A DNA stretch of 64,000 nucleotides from Pseudobdellovibrionaceae bacterium (lineage in GTDB: Bacteria; Bdellovibrionota; Bdellovibrionia; Bdellovibrionales; Bdellovibrionaceae), in contig JAHBUS010000006.1 in the NCBI GenBank assembly GCA_019637955.1, positions 205,826-269,825 of the forward strand. The letters are read 5' to 3'. Each line of letters starts with the position of its first letter. Within the stretch, counting starts at the first letter, position 1. Below the pieces are notes generated by a model. It saw nothing but the letters and a program-made list of their open reading frames with translations, ran no database searches and was not told the origin of the DNA. Both the position numbers and the translations under genes were made by a program. Below, piece after piece: positions 47,306 through 56,079 of this stretch.

Positions 47306-47792
47306 ACTTTTTGGGGAGGGGCTTTTCGAAGATCCAGGATTCGTAGGTTTTTCCTTCGAACTTGGTTTCGCCAACGATCTCGTAGCCACGGCTGAGATAC
47401 CAGTCCACCAGATGGGCGGCTGGTTTGGCGGTGTCGAGCTGAAGACATTCATATCCCGATTCTTGGGCCCAGAACTCGATCATGTTCATCATCTTGGTGC
47501 CCAAGCCGAGGCGCTTGAGTTCGGGCTTGATGCCGAACTGGCCGAGGTAGGCGCACTTCTTTTTCGAAACGGCATTCTCATCGCGGGCCGTGATGGTCCC
47601 GACAATTTCGTCATTGCGGAGTAAGAGCAGAGTCTTGCCTTCGTTCATCCGCGAACGCGTGACGTCCTCCTCTTGATAGGTGGCGGTGTAGTTCAACCCC
47701 CGGTCCGCTAGCTCTTTGTACGCCGAGCGCACCAGCTGCGTGACCGCCGGAACATCACCGTCTTCGCCCCATTTCCATGACCAAGTTTCCAT
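47304..47792 (-). CDS. GNAT-family N-acetyltransferase
   Basis: The 162-residue product has the GNAT core: strand TLLLLRNDEIVGTITARDEN, acetyl-CoA-binding FGIKPELKRLGLGTKMMNM (motif A, Q/RxxGxG as KRLGLG) and LQLDTAKPAAHLVDWYLSRG-YEIVG (motif B). It is likely cytosolic. The acceptor cannot be told. It converges on the deacetylase gene. Confidence 0.88.
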   Translation of the reverse strand: METWSWKWGEDGDVPAVTQLVRSAYKELADRGLNYTATYQEEDVTRSRMNEGKTLLLLRNDEIVGTITARDENAVSKKKCAYLGQFGIKPELKRLGLGTKMMNMIEFWAQESGYECLQLDTAKPAAHLVDWYLSRGYEIVGETKFEGKTYESWIFEKPLPKK

Positions 47793-48014
47793 GCGGTGAC
47801 CGTACTAAATAGACGAGCGCGGCGCAACCGCGCCGGGGTGGACAGAGGTTTGGCGAAGCCCAACCGTCTGACAAATTGGCAGACAGGCCTGTGCTTTTTT
47901 CAAAGTCTTGAGGACTCGAATGGCGTTAGCTCCAACAGGCTTCACCGCCACGCTCTCCGCGCCAGTGGCACATTTGATGCTCTTCCCGGCTCGAGCCCAA
48001 AGGGGGGCTTAACT

Positions 48015-48209
48015 ATGAAAATGATGAACGAAGCTCTGCGCATGTTCTTGGCCGTGACCGCCTTGATCCTGACCGCAATGCTCACGAACCCAGCGGCCGA
48101 AGCGCCCGTCAACAAAGGACCAGACATGCGTCCTAAGATGGCCAAGGTTGTGAAAGCGAAATCCGAGCGCAAGCTCGCGTCGCAATCCAAAGCGCTCGCA
48201 CGCCGCTAA
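48015..48209 (+). CDS. Small membrane or exported peptide
   Basis: The ATG at 48015 follows AGGGGGGC. The 64-residue product has a hydrophobic N terminus (ALRMFLAVTALILTAMLTNPAAEA) that looks like a signal peptide, then a short basic tail (KMAKVVKAKSERKLASQSKALARR). No family is recognised. The upstream stretch 47793-48014 has no other feature that I can support. Confidence 0.5.
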   Translation: MKMMNEALRMFLAVTALILTAMLTNPAAEAPVNKGPDMRPKMAKVVKAKSERKLASQSKALARR

Positions 48210-48220
48210 AAAAATGACTC

Positions 48221-48260
48221 GGCCGCTTTGGAGGTGCCAGGCACCTTTTACTGAGCGGCC
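48221..48260 (-). terminator. Nested hairpin with palindromic motif, copy 2, at the tpiA end
   Basis: GGCCGCT (48221-48227) pairs with AGCGGCC (48254-48260), and inside it AGGTGCC/GGCACCT form a second stem that contains the palindrome GGTGCCAGGCACC (48233-48245). The tpiA stop is within the arm. On the minus strand TTTTTTT follows six bases after the stem, so it may terminate tpiA. Confidence 0.55.
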
Positions 48261-48991
48261 TTCGCGATTGCGAGGAACGAATCGACTTCAAGCGAGGCGC
48301 CGCCGACGAGAAATCCGTCGACATGCGGAATTTTGCCGAGCGCGCCGGCATTGTCGGCCTTCACGCTCCCGCCGTACAGAAGCGGGGTCGCCGTGCTCAA
48401 ACCCATCGACTTGATCTGCTCAAATAAAAACTGATGCGCCTCTTGCACCTGCTCGGGACCCGCGACTTTACCGGTGCCGATCGCCCAGACGGGCTCGTAC
48501 GCAATCGCCAAGGGCTTGGTCTTGTCGGCGTGCGCGAGACCTTTGATGAGCTGATCCTTCAAAACATCGAATGTTTTTCCGGATTCGCGCTCTTGCAGAG
48601 TTTCGCCGATGCAAAACATCGGCGTGAGTCCGAGGTCTTGAACTTTTTTGATTTTCTTGGCGCAAAGCTCGTCTGTCTCACCAAAGATCGAACGGCGCTC
48701 GCTGTGACCGATCAAGATCCAGCGGCCGCCCAGCGACTGCACGGCCTGAGCGGAAGTCTCACCGGTGAAGGCACCCTTGTCTTCGAAATAGCAATTCTGC
48801 GCGCCCCACTCGAAGCCGGCATCCGCGAGCTCTTGCGAGGCGGCTTCGAGACAGATCGCCGTCGGGAAAAACACGACTTGAGCGCGGTCCGCGCTTAGAG
48901 ACCCGGCCTTGTCCTTCCACGCCTTGAAGAAAGCGCGCGTCTCGGCCGGAGTCTTGTGGAGCTTCCAATTGGCAGCGAACAGCTTTTTCAT
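48248..48991 (-). CDS. tpiA: Triosephosphate isomerase
   Basis: TpiA interconverts dihydroxyacetone phosphate and glyceraldehyde 3-phosphate. The 247-residue product has the catalytic residues in FAANWKLHKTP (Lys), ILIGHSERRSIFGE (His) and AYEPVWAIGTGKVAG (Glu and loop 6), and the phosphate-binding LVGGASLE. It is the last of the gap-pgk-tpiA series, nine bases after pgk. Confidence 0.97.
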   Translation of the reverse strand: MKKLFAANWKLHKTPAETRAFFKAWKDKAGSLSADRAQVVFFPTAICLEAASQELADAGFEWGAQNCYFEDKGAFTGETSAQAVQSLGGRWILIGHSERRSIFGETDELCAKKIKKVQDLGLTPMFCIGETLQERESGKTFDVLKDQLIKGLAHADKTKPLAIAYEPVWAIGTGKVAGPEQVQEAHQFLFEQIKSMGLSTATPLLYGGSVKADNAGALGKIPHVDGFLVGGASLEVDSFLAIAKAAQ

Positions 48992-49000
48992 CGAGCGTCC

Positions 49001-50206
49001 TTAGTTGCGGATTCTTTCGCGCAAAACTTCGAGGCCGGGAAGTTTATCACCCTGTAGGTACTCGAGGCTCGCACCACCGCCCGTTGAGATGTGGGTCATT
49101 TTGTCGGCATAGCCGGATTGTTCGGCCGCCGCCGCGGAGTCTCCGCCCCCCACGATCCGGAACGCCTTTTCATTCGCCGCCAAAGCTTTGGCGATGGCAA
49201 ACGTGCCTTCGGCGAACGCGGGCTTTTCGAAGACGCCCATGGGACCGTTCCAGAAAACGGTTTTGGCTTCTTTGATCGCGGCGGTGAATTGCTGAACGGT
49301 TTGGGGGCCGATGTCGATACCCATCATGCCCTCTTCAATGCCTTGACCCGCCGTCGATTTGCAGTTGTGGCTGTTGAAATCCGGCGTGACCTTGTGATCC
49401 ACCGGCAAGAGCAACGTCTTGTCGCGGGCTTCGATGCGCGCGATCAGCTCGCGGGCGTAGTTGACCTTGTCCATCTCGACCAAAGATTTTCCCACGGGAA
49501 GGCCCTTGGCTTTGAGGAAGGTGTAAGCCATCGCGCCGCCGATCAAGATCGCGTCGACACGGTCGATGAGATTCTCGATGACATCGATTTTGTCGCTGAC
49601 TTTCGAGCCGCCGAGAATCGCGACGTAGGGACGCGCGGGGTTCTCGAGGAGCTGATCCAGCATTTTGATTTCTTTTTCGATCAAAAGACCGATCCCGCGT
49701 TGTTTGATCAACCGCGGGAGCGCGTCGATGGTCGCGTGCGCGCGGTGCGAAGCTCCGAACGCATCGTTGATGTAGACGTCGGTGAACCCCGCGAGTTTTT
49801 GCGCGTACTCATCCGAGTTCTCGGTCTCACCTTTTTCAAAGCGGACGTTCTCGAGCAGAATCAGTTGGTTCTTTTTGAGCGAACCCAAGATGGTCTTCAT
49901 CGCCTCGGAATCGGGACGCTCGGCCAGAATGACGTCCATGCCGAGCAGCTCACTCAGGCGCTCGGCCACCGGCTCGAGGCTGAACTGCGTGTCTTCGGGC
50001 GACTTGGGACGCCCCAAGTGAGACGCCATCACGACCTTGGCGCCTTTTTCGAGCGCCAAGCGGATCGTCGGAATCGAGGCGGTGATGCGCGTCTCGTCGG
50101 TGATCTTTCCTTTTTCAAGAGGAACGTTGAGATCCAAACGCAAGAACAGCGTCTTGCCGTCGAGTTCGAAATCGCGAATCGTTTTGATGCCCCGAAGTCC
50201 GCCCAT
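49001..50206 (-). CDS. pgk: Phosphoglycerate kinase
   Basis: The start is the ATG at 50206 ([20 protein letters not shown]) with AAAGGAC upstream, three bases after the gapA stop. The 401-residue product has [39 protein letters not shown] (substrate-binding), [17 protein letters not shown] and the nucleotide loop [13 protein letters not shown]. It makes ATP in lower glycolysis, or the reverse in gluconeogenesis. Confidence 0.97.
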   Translation of the reverse strand: MGGLRGIKTIRDFELDGKTLFLRLDLNVPLEKGKITDETRITASIPTIRLALEKGAKVVMASHLGRPKSPEDTQFSLEPVAERLSELLGMDVILAERPDSEAMKTILGSLKKNQLILLENVRFEKGETENSDEYAQKLAGFTDVYINDAFGASHRAHATIDALPRLIKQRGIGLLIEKEIKMLDQLLENPARPYVAILGGSKVSDKIDVIENLIDRVDAILIGGAMAYTFLKAKGLPVGKSLVEMDKVNYARELIARIEARDKTLLLPVDHKVTPDFNSHNCKSTAGQGIEEGMMGIDIGPQTVQQFTAAIKEAKTVFWNGPMGVFEKPAFAEGTFAIAKALAANEKAFRIVGGGDSAAAAEQSGYADKMTHISTGGGASLEYLQGDKLPGLEVLRERIRN

Positions 50207-50208
50207 AT

Positions 50209-51213
50209 TTAGAGTCCTTTGTCGGCCATGTATTTGGCCAAGTCGATCATGCGGTTCGAGAAACCGGTTTCGTTGTCGTACCACGACAGAACTTTGGCCG
50301 TCTTGCCACCCACGACCATCGTGGTGGGAAGATCGACGATCGAGCTGAACTTATTGCCGTTGTAATCGATGCTGACGAGCTCTTTTTCTTCAACCGCGAG
50401 CACACCTTTGAGCGTGCCCTTTGAAGCCGCGGTCAGAGCCGCGTTGATCGCTTCGACGGTCATTTCTTTTTGCGAGTTGAAGGTGAAGTCCACGAGGCTC
50501 ACGTTGGGCGTGGGCACTCGGACCGACATGCCGTCGATTTTGCCTTTGAGATCCGGCAAGACCAGGCCCACGGCTTTCGCCGCGCCGGTCGAGGTGGGGA
50601 TCATCGACACCGCCGCCGAGCGGGCACGGCGCAGATCATTGTGAGGCGCATCCAAGATGCGCTGATCATTGGTGTACGAGTGGATGGTCATCATCGTGCC
50701 GTTCACGATGCCAAAGCTTTCGTGCAGAACTTTCGCCAGAGGCGCCAAACAGTTGGTGGTGCAAGAGGCGTTTGAAACCACATGGTGTTTCGATTTGTCG
50801 TACATCTCGTGATTAACGCCGTAAACGAACGTGGCGTCGGCACCGTCCGCGGGAGCCGAGACCATCACGCGTTTTGCGCCCGCCTTGATGTGACCCATGA
50901 AGTCGTCTTTTTTCTTAAAGGCGCCGGTGCACTCGAGAACGAGATCGCAGCCGAGGTCTTTCCAGGGGATTTCGGCGGGATTCTTGGTCGCCGATACGGG
51001 GATTTTCTTGCCGTTGACGATCAGATTTTTTTCATCGTGCGAAACTTCGCCGGGGAAAATGCCGTGCGAGCTGTCGTATTTCAGCAAATGGGCCACGCCA
51101 TCCAGGCTGTCCAAGCTGTTGATGCCGACGATTTCAAGATCGTCGAAACCTGCGCGAAACAAAACACGACCGATGCGTCCGAAACCGTTAATACCAACGC
51201 GAACCTTCGCCAT
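50209..51213 (-). CDS. gapA: Glyceraldehyde-3-phosphate dehydrogenase
   Basis: The 334-residue product has the NAD-binding INGFGRIGRVLFRAGF, catalytic Cys and partner His in VSNASCTTNCLAPLAKVLHE and SYTNDQ, and phosphate sites STGAAKAVG and RVPTPNVSLVDF. Leu or Ala at the usual Asp of the NAD site was not checked, but the Asp of INSLDSLDG suggests NAD rather than NADP. It is first of the three glycolytic genes, 36 bases after tatD. Confidence 0.97.
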   Translation of the reverse strand: MAKVRVGINGFGRIGRVLFRAGFDDLEIVGINSLDSLDGVAHLLKYDSSHGIFPGEVSHDEKNLIVNGKKIPVSATKNPAEIPWKDLGCDLVLECTGAFKKKDDFMGHIKAGAKRVMVSAPADGADATFVYGVNHEMYDKSKHHVVSNASCTTNCLAPLAKVLHESFGIVNGTMMTIHSYTNDQRILDAPHNDLRRARSAAVSMIPTSTGAAKAVGLVLPDLKGKIDGMSVRVPTPNVSLVDFTFNSQKEMTVEAINAALTAASKGTLKGVLAVEEKELVSIDYNGNKFSSIVDLPTTMVVGGKTAKVLSWYDNETGFSNRMIDLAKYMADKGL

Positions 51214-51249
51214 CTGTGACCCCTTTTTATGAGAGGTTTGCAGACTGCA

Positions 51250-52017
51250 TCACCATTTCAATTTTGGGAAGACTTGACGCGCGTTTTCGTTCGTCTGGCG
51301 GTCCAGCTCTTCACGCGAAATTCCGTGCAATTTGGCCACGAAATCCGCGGTGTGCGTGACGAAGGCCGGTGTGTTTTTGCGTCCACGCAAAGGCACGGGC
51401 GTCAGAAACGGCGAATCCGTCTCGACGTGGAGACGGTCCAAAGGAACCATTTTGCAAGTGGCCTGAAGATCGGCGGCATTTTTAAACGTCACGATTCCTG
51501 AAAACGAGATGTTCAGCCCCAAGTCCAGGCACTGACGCGCCAGCCAAGCCGAGCCCGTAAAGCAGTGAATCACGCCCGTCACCTGGCCCTTGAAGTCTTT
51601 GAGGATCTCGACGGTGTCGGCCTCGGCGTCGCGGGTGTGGATTTGCACGGGCATTTTGTGCTGAACCGAGATCTCCAGCTGACGGCGGAAGGCGAGCTTC
51701 TGCTCATCGACGGGAGACTGATTGTAGTAGTAATCCAAACCGATCTCCCCGACCGCCACGACGTGCGGGAGCGGCAGGTGCTTATTCAGAAAATCGCCGA
51801 CCTCTTCGGTCCAAACGGCGCCGTGGTGCGGGTGAATCCCGAGCGTGCAGGCCACCACCGGAAAGTACTTTTCGGCAATGCCGAGAACGATCGGAAAGTC
51901 AGGCGGCTCCGTGCCGATGGTGATCATGCGGCTGACCCCCGCCTCTTGTGCAAGACGGATCGTCTCCTCGTGAGAGGTTTCGAGCATGTCAAAATGGGAG
52001 TGAATATCGATCAACAT
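51250..52017 (-). CDS. tatD: TatD-family metal-dependent DNase
   Basis: The 255-residue product has a complete TatD metal site: DIHSHFDML (HxH), VGEIGLDYYY (Glu), VQIHTRDAE (His), VIHCFTGS (His) and VETDSPFLTPVP (Asp). TatD enzymes are 3'-5' exonucleases or D-aminoacyl-tRNA deacylases in some lineages. The gene is commonly next to holB and tmk in bacteria, as here. Confidence 0.95.
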   Translation of the reverse strand: MLIDIHSHFDMLETSHEETIRLAQEAGVSRMITIGTEPPDFPIVLGIAEKYFPVVACTLGIHPHHGAVWTEEVGDFLNKHLPLPHVVAVGEIGLDYYYNQSPVDEQKLAFRRQLEISVQHKMPVQIHTRDAEADTVEILKDFKGQVTGVIHCFTGSAWLARQCLDLGLNISFSGIVTFKNAADLQATCKMVPLDRLHVETDSPFLTPVPLRGRKNTPAFVTHTADFVAKLHGISREELDRQTNENARQVFPKLKW

Positions 52018-52049
52018 CGGACTCAGACTAGCACAGCTGAGCGCTCGAT

Positions 52050-53006
52050 TTAAGCCTGAACTTCGCGGCGGGATAAGATCCAGAACTGTTCAAAGCTGAG
52101 CTGCGGGTCGCGCTGGGCGGTGATCCCCGTCTCAAGATCCAGCGCCAAGCGCATCATGAGCGCCAGTTTCTCGGCCGGAAGCTGGGCGAGCTGGGTGAGG
52201 GCTTGTTTTTGGTCCGAATTGAACAAGCGGCGCGTTTCGCCGGCCTGGAACATCATCGCGTCCCGGAAGGCCATGATCCAATACCGAGCCAGGCTCAAAA
52301 GCGAGGAGCGGTCTTTCATCCACTCGCGCGCCTCGGGGTCCAAGAAAATCGGCTCGTCCTGGCTCCACCGCGCCAAGATCTGCCAAGCGAGACCGCGCAA
52401 ACGGACCTCATCACGGTCCAAGAACGACTCGAGGCGCTCAAAACTCCCCAGAGCCGATTGCAGAGCCCATTCGGGCGCGGGCCGCTCGGAGCGTAAATCG
52501 TCCTCGGTCAGCGAGCCGAAGCGGACGATTTGCGAGCGCGACCGCAGAGTCGCCAGCACGTGGCGGGCCGAAGGCGCGATCATGAAAAAGTACGTGTTCT
52601 CGGGCGGCTCTTCCAAGATTTTGAGAAGCGCATTGCCCGCTTGCGGGTTCAAAGTTTGGGCATCGTCGATGATCACGATGCGCGAGCGCGAGAGTGAGCG
52701 CAGCGAGAGAAAATCCAAAATCTCGCGCGACTGCTCGATCTTGATTTGGGTCTTCTCGGGCATCACGAGGCGCACGGCCTCGGAGGCGCCTTGAGCCACG
52801 CGCAGGCAGGGTCCGCACTCGCCGCAGGCGATTTTGGATTTCTCGCACACCAGCGCTTGCGCCAGACCCATCGCGATTTTACGCCGACCGACCCCGGGAG
52901 GCCCGACGAACAAAAACGTCGACGGCAACTGTCCATGTCCGGCGGCACCGAGAAGGCGGTCGACGATTTCTTGATGGCCACGAACGGAATTTAGAATTCG
53001 AGCCAT
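52050..53006 (-). CDS. holB: DNA polymerase III delta' subunit-like protein
   Basis: The start is the ATG at 53006 (MARILNSVRGHQEIVDRLLG), which overlaps tmk by 16 bases. The 318-residue product has FLFVGPPGVGRRKIAMGLAQ (P-loop altered as GVGRRK), the zinc module CGECGPCLRVA, VIIDDAQTLNPQAGNALLKI and LEEPPENTYFFMIAPSARHV, and SRSQIVRFGSL. This is the clamp-loader delta' type, in which ATP hydrolysis is not required, in keeping with the altered Walker A. Confidence 0.92.
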   Translation of the reverse strand: MARILNSVRGHQEIVDRLLGAAGHGQLPSTFLFVGPPGVGRRKIAMGLAQALVCEKSKIACGECGPCLRVAQGASEAVRLVMPEKTQIKIEQSREILDFLSLRSLSRSRIVIIDDAQTLNPQAGNALLKILEEPPENTYFFMIAPSARHVLATLRSRSQIVRFGSLTEDDLRSERPAPEWALQSALGSFERLESFLDRDEVRLRGLAWQILARWSQDEPIFLDPEAREWMKDRSSLLSLARYWIMAFRDAMMFQAGETRRLFNSDQKQALTQLAQLPAEKLALMMRLALDLETGITAQRDPQLSFEQFWILSRREVQA

Positions 53007-53629
53007 TTCCGTCTCTGTATTTCTTGGAGCAAGGACTTCAGCAGGCTCTCGGGAGAGGCCGCGGCGTCGAGCACGAGCCATGTTTGCGGCTCGTCTTTGG
53101 CTTGGCGCAAGAATCCTTGGCGGACGCGTTCATGAAAATGGTCGGCTTCAGATTCGATGCGGTCTTCTTTGGCCCCGCCGTGCGACTCGCGCTGATTGCG
53201 GCGGCGGCGCGACTCCTCGACCGAAAGATCGAGCAGCACCGTGAGATCGGCTTTCAGGCCGTCGGTGGCAAACTCATTGAGGCGCACGACCCAATCTTCG
53301 GAGATTTGGCGGCCCCCGGCTTGAAACGCGATCGAGCTCGCCGAAAAGCGGTCGCAGAGAACCCACTCCTGGCGCTGCAGAGCGGGTTTGATCACCTGAT
53401 CCACGTGCTGCGCGCGGCTGGCCTCGTAGAGCAAAAGTTCGGTGCGGGCCGTGGGTGCGGAGGACGAGGGCTGCAAAATCAATTCGCGGATGGCGTCGCC
53501 AAGCGGTGTGCCACCGGGTTCTCGGGTGCGGGTGAAAGGCATGGAGCGGCCCTGCAGCTCTTTCTCAAAAGCTTTCATCAACGAACTTTTCCCAGAGCCA
53601 TCGAGGCCTTCAAACACCAAGAATTTCAC
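52991..53629 (-). CDS. tmk: Thymidylate kinase
   Basis: The 212-residue product has the P loop FEGLDGSGKSSLMKAFEKEL, the TMP-binding TREPGGTPLGDAIRELI, LLLYEASRAQHVDQVI and VLCDRFSASSIAFQAGGR (DRF/Y motif). It phosphorylates dTMP. The gene overlaps holB and heads the tmk-holB-tatD-gapA-pgk-tpiA run. A GC-rich stem (53644-53660) lies upstream. Confidence 0.95.
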   Translation of the reverse strand: MKFLVFEGLDGSGKSSLMKAFEKELQGRSMPFTRTREPGGTPLGDAIRELILQPSSSAPTARTELLLYEASRAQHVDQVIKPALQRQEWVLCDRFSASSIAFQAGGRQISEDWVVRLNEFATDGLKADLTVLLDLSVEESRRRRNQRESHGGAKEDRIESEADHFHERVRQGFLRQAKDEPQTWLVLDAAASPESLLKSLLQEIQRRKWLEF

Positions 53630-53693
53630 AACTGTTTACCCCGGCGCGCCATAGGCGCGCACGTCTATCAGGTGCCCGGCCCGAGCGGTGATG

Positions 53694-54710
53694 TCACGGA
53701 TTTTTCGCGGGCGGCGCAGAATCGATTGCCGGGAGCGCCATCAGTCGGCCCGTCAGGTAATCGACCGGAGCCGCAGGCAAGAGCTTGGCTTTGACGATCT
53801 CCTGCACCGACGTCGGCCATGCGCCCTGGCGGTGCTGATACAAGCGGCACGCGAGGCGCAGGCGGAGCAGCTGAAGCCGGTTGATTTCGGTCTTCATCCC
53901 CTCCATGTCCTGTTCGCGCCAAAGATTTTTAAAGGTGTCCAAATCGCCCGGCTTGGCGCCCGGCACTTGCGCCAAGGCGCCCGCCACGGAGAGGTACGGA
54001 TTTTTTTGAATCTTGATCGCCACCCTTTCGACCAAATTGGGCGGCGGCGGATGGGGGATGCGGCGGCCTTCCGTCAGCACCATCCGGTCCACGGGCCAGG
54101 GCGTTCGCAGCTGCAGCATCCAGGTGAGCCAAAGCTCGTCTTGAGCCATCAAGTCTCCGCGCGTTTTCTCGAGGCGTTCGAGTTCATCGATCAAGAGCGA
54201 ACGCACGACGCCCGTGACTTTGAGCCCAACCAAAGAAGCTTCATTGTAGGGCAGGTCGGCGGCGAACTGAAACCACAGCCCCGCCTCGTCCTTGGCGCGG
54301 CCTAAGTTGGATTTGCTTTTTGTTGAAGTGGCGCCCCAGTTGTGAATTCTCAGGAGTGATAGCTGGAGCATCCCGACCAGGCCATTGAGCACACTCTCGT
54401 CCTCAATTTCGGCGCGGGCAAAGGTGACATTTTCGCGGACCAAATCGCGAAACTCGCGCATCAGATCGCGGTTGGCCTTTTCGAACTCGGCGATTTTTTT
54501 CGCGTCGGGAACAAAACCGTCCTTGAGGCTTTCTTTGTACAGGGCCGAAATTTCGGGCCCCCGCTTGAGCTTGGTGGCGAAGTCACGCAAAGAGGGCTTG
54601 ATAAATCCAGCCTTGGGCGCGGGGGGCGGCAAATCGCCAATTTTCTCGGCTTTCAGCCCAGTTGCCCAAAAAAGCGTCAATATCAGCATCAAGCAGGGTG
54701 TGTTTCGCAT
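53694..54710 (-). CDS. Exported protein of unknown function
   Basis: The start is the ATG at 54710 (MRNTPCLMLILTLFWATGLKAEK), a signal peptide. The 338-residue product is mainly helical, with repeated Leu/Arg-rich segments (MLQLSLLRIHNW, LVERVAIKIQ, INRLQLLRLRLACRLYQHR). The last part, GAWPTSVQEIVKAKLLPAAPVDY, with TGRL, resembles the short C-terminal segment found in many secreted proteins of planctomycete and myxobacterial genomes. I do not assign a function. It is divergent from secG; 64 bases separate it from tmk. Confidence 0.7.
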   Translation of the reverse strand: MRNTPCLMLILTLFWATGLKAEKIGDLPPPAPKAGFIKPSLRDFATKLKRGPEISALYKESLKDGFVPDAKKIAEFEKANRDLMREFRDLVRENVTFARAEIEDESVLNGLVGMLQLSLLRIHNWGATSTKSKSNLGRAKDEAGLWFQFAADLPYNEASLVGLKVTGVVRSLLIDELERLEKTRGDLMAQDELWLTWMLQLRTPWPVDRMVLTEGRRIPHPPPPNLVERVAIKIQKNPYLSVAGALAQVPGAKPGDLDTFKNLWREQDMEGMKTEINRLQLLRLRLACRLYQHRQGAWPTSVQEIVKAKLLPAAPVDYLTGRLMALPAIDSAPPAKNP

Positions 54711-54739
54711 TCTTGTGAGGTTAAGGGGCTTTCTCCGCC

Positions 54740-54767
54740 CTGACAATCTAGCGCAAAGCGCAATAAT
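54740..54767 (+). promoter_or_regulatory. Predicted sigma70-type promoter of secG
   Basis: CTGACA (54740-54745), a 16-base spacer and AATAAT (54762-54767) each match the consensus at five of six positions. Transcription would start near 54774, 70 bases before the secG ATG. Confidence 0.6.
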
Positions 54768-54843
54768 CCGAGAAAAAGTGTGGACGTCCTCGGAGCCGTC
54801 TCTTAATTTTCAGCATTTAGCCGTACGAATTGGAGAACCCTCA

Positions 54844-55245
54844 ATGGAAACACTCGTCGCCGTTATTCACATCATCGTGGCCCTGGTTTTGATCGTCTTG
54901 ATCTTGGTTCAAGACACCAAATCGGGATCGATCGGCGGCGCTTTCGGCGGCGGCGGTTCGGGTTCGGTTTTTGGCGCGACCGGCGCGGCCACCCTGGCAC
55001 AGAAAATGACCCGTTGGACGGCGGTGGTTTTCGCCGCGACTTGCATCATGCTCACCATCTTCTCTTCGCGTGGCCACCGCTCGGTCATCGATAATGTCGT
55101 GACCAATCAAGGTGCGGCCGCCGCTCCCGCGACCACCACTCAAGACGGACCCGTCGATCTTTCGACCGCGGTTCCTGCGGATGCTCCCGCAGCCGGTGTT
55201 CCCGCAAACACGGCGCCCGCCGCGACGCCCGCACCGGCCAAATAA
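54844..55245 (+). CDS. secG: Preprotein translocase subunit SecG
   Basis: SecG assists SecYEG translocation. The start is the ATG at 54844 (METLVAVIHIIVALVLIVL), giving 133 residues with two membrane spans (about 3-20 and 58-78) joined by the conserved VQDTKSGSIGGAFGGGGS loop. The tail after residue 80 is an Ala/Pro-rich extension (PADAPAAGVPANTAPAATP) beyond the usual length of about 110. Confidence 0.93.
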   Translation: METLVAVIHIIVALVLIVLILVQDTKSGSIGGAFGGGGSGSVFGATGAATLAQKMTRWTAVVFAATCIMLTIFSSRGHRSVIDNVVTNQGAAAAPATTTQDGPVDLSTAVPADAPAAGVPANTAPAATPAPAK

Positions 55246-55254
55246 CGAGGCATC

Positions 55255-56061
55255 ATGGAATCTCGTAAAAATCTTTTGATTTGGGGATTCCTGGCCGTCG
55301 GTCTATTGCTCATCGGCCTTTCATTTTATCTCAGCCGCTCAACCTCGGCGCCCTTGAGCCCGACCCTCACTCTGGCACGCGCCGAACCCTTGACCGGCGA
55401 AGCCGCGGTTCTGCGCAACGGTCTGAACGTCAAAGAACCCCTTAAACGCAAAATCTCTCTCGGGCATTTCGATTCGATCGAAACTCGCGACCTGGGCGAA
55501 GTCCGCTTGGATTTTGAAAGCGCCTACCGCGTTCGCGTCAAAGAGCACAGCCTCGTGACTCTGGAGCGTGTCGAAGATCAGGATGGTTTTCACACGGTTT
55601 TGATCTTGAAGCGCGGTCAAATCCAAATCGAGAACTACGGCCGCGAGGGCGACTTGTTCATCGCAAAAAACGGCGAGCGCATCTCGGCGACCGATTACCA
55701 AGAGTCGCCGCTTTCACGCGCGCCGGTGACCGAGGCCGAACCCTCCCCGGGATGGACGAGCCCCGTCAAAGAGGGCACGGGCCTCACGGAAAAAGAAATT
55801 CAAGAGACGATGAATTCGCACCGCACCTCCTTCTTGAAGTGCTACTCGGGCCTTTTGCAAAAAGATGCACAGGCCAAAGGTGAAGCCACGCTCACGTTCA
55901 CCGTTGAAAATTCTGGAAAGCTCAGCGCCGTTGAAGTCACCTCCTCCAATCTGCAGCAAGACGACTTCAAGAAGTGCCTGATCGAAGTGATGAACCGCGT
56001 GGAGTTCCGACCTTTCGAAGGGTCGCCGATCTCAACGTTGTTCCCGCTGAAGTTCGAATAG
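55255..56061 (+). CDS. Membrane-anchored FecR/AgmX-like protein
   Basis: The 268-residue product has one N-terminal membrane span (LIWGFLAVGLLLIGLSFYL). Residues 65-150 resemble a FecR-type beta domain (GEVRLDFESAYRVRVKEHS, then LERVEDQDGFHTVLILKRGQ). The C-terminal 95 residues have the AgmX/PglI C-terminal pattern: EIQETMNSHRTSFLKCYSGL, GEATLTFTVENSGKLSAVEV and FKKCLIEVMNRVEFRPF with its two Cys, typical of myxobacterial and Bdellovibrio envelope proteins related to TonB C-terminal domains. It starts nine bases after secG and precedes the kinase by 18, so the three are probably cotranscribed. Confidence 0.8.
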   Translation: MESRKNLLIWGFLAVGLLLIGLSFYLSRSTSAPLSPTLTLARAEPLTGEAAVLRNGLNVKEPLKRKISLGHFDSIETRDLGEVRLDFESAYRVRVKEHSLVTLERVEDQDGFHTVLILKRGQIQIENYGREGDLFIAKNGERISATDYQESPLSRAPVTEAEPSPGWTSPVKEGTGLTEKEIQETMNSHRTSFLKCYSGLLQKDAQAKGEATLTFTVENSGKLSAVEVTSSNLQQDDFKKCLIEVMNRVEFRPFEGSPISTLFPLKFE

Positions 56062-56079
56062 AACACAGGAGACGCGTTT

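Noticed and set aside
53644..53660. The GCGCGCC/GGCGCGC hairpin upstream of tmk as a terminator
   Set aside because: The stem is short and no U tract follows on either strand; it may still be a weak pause site.
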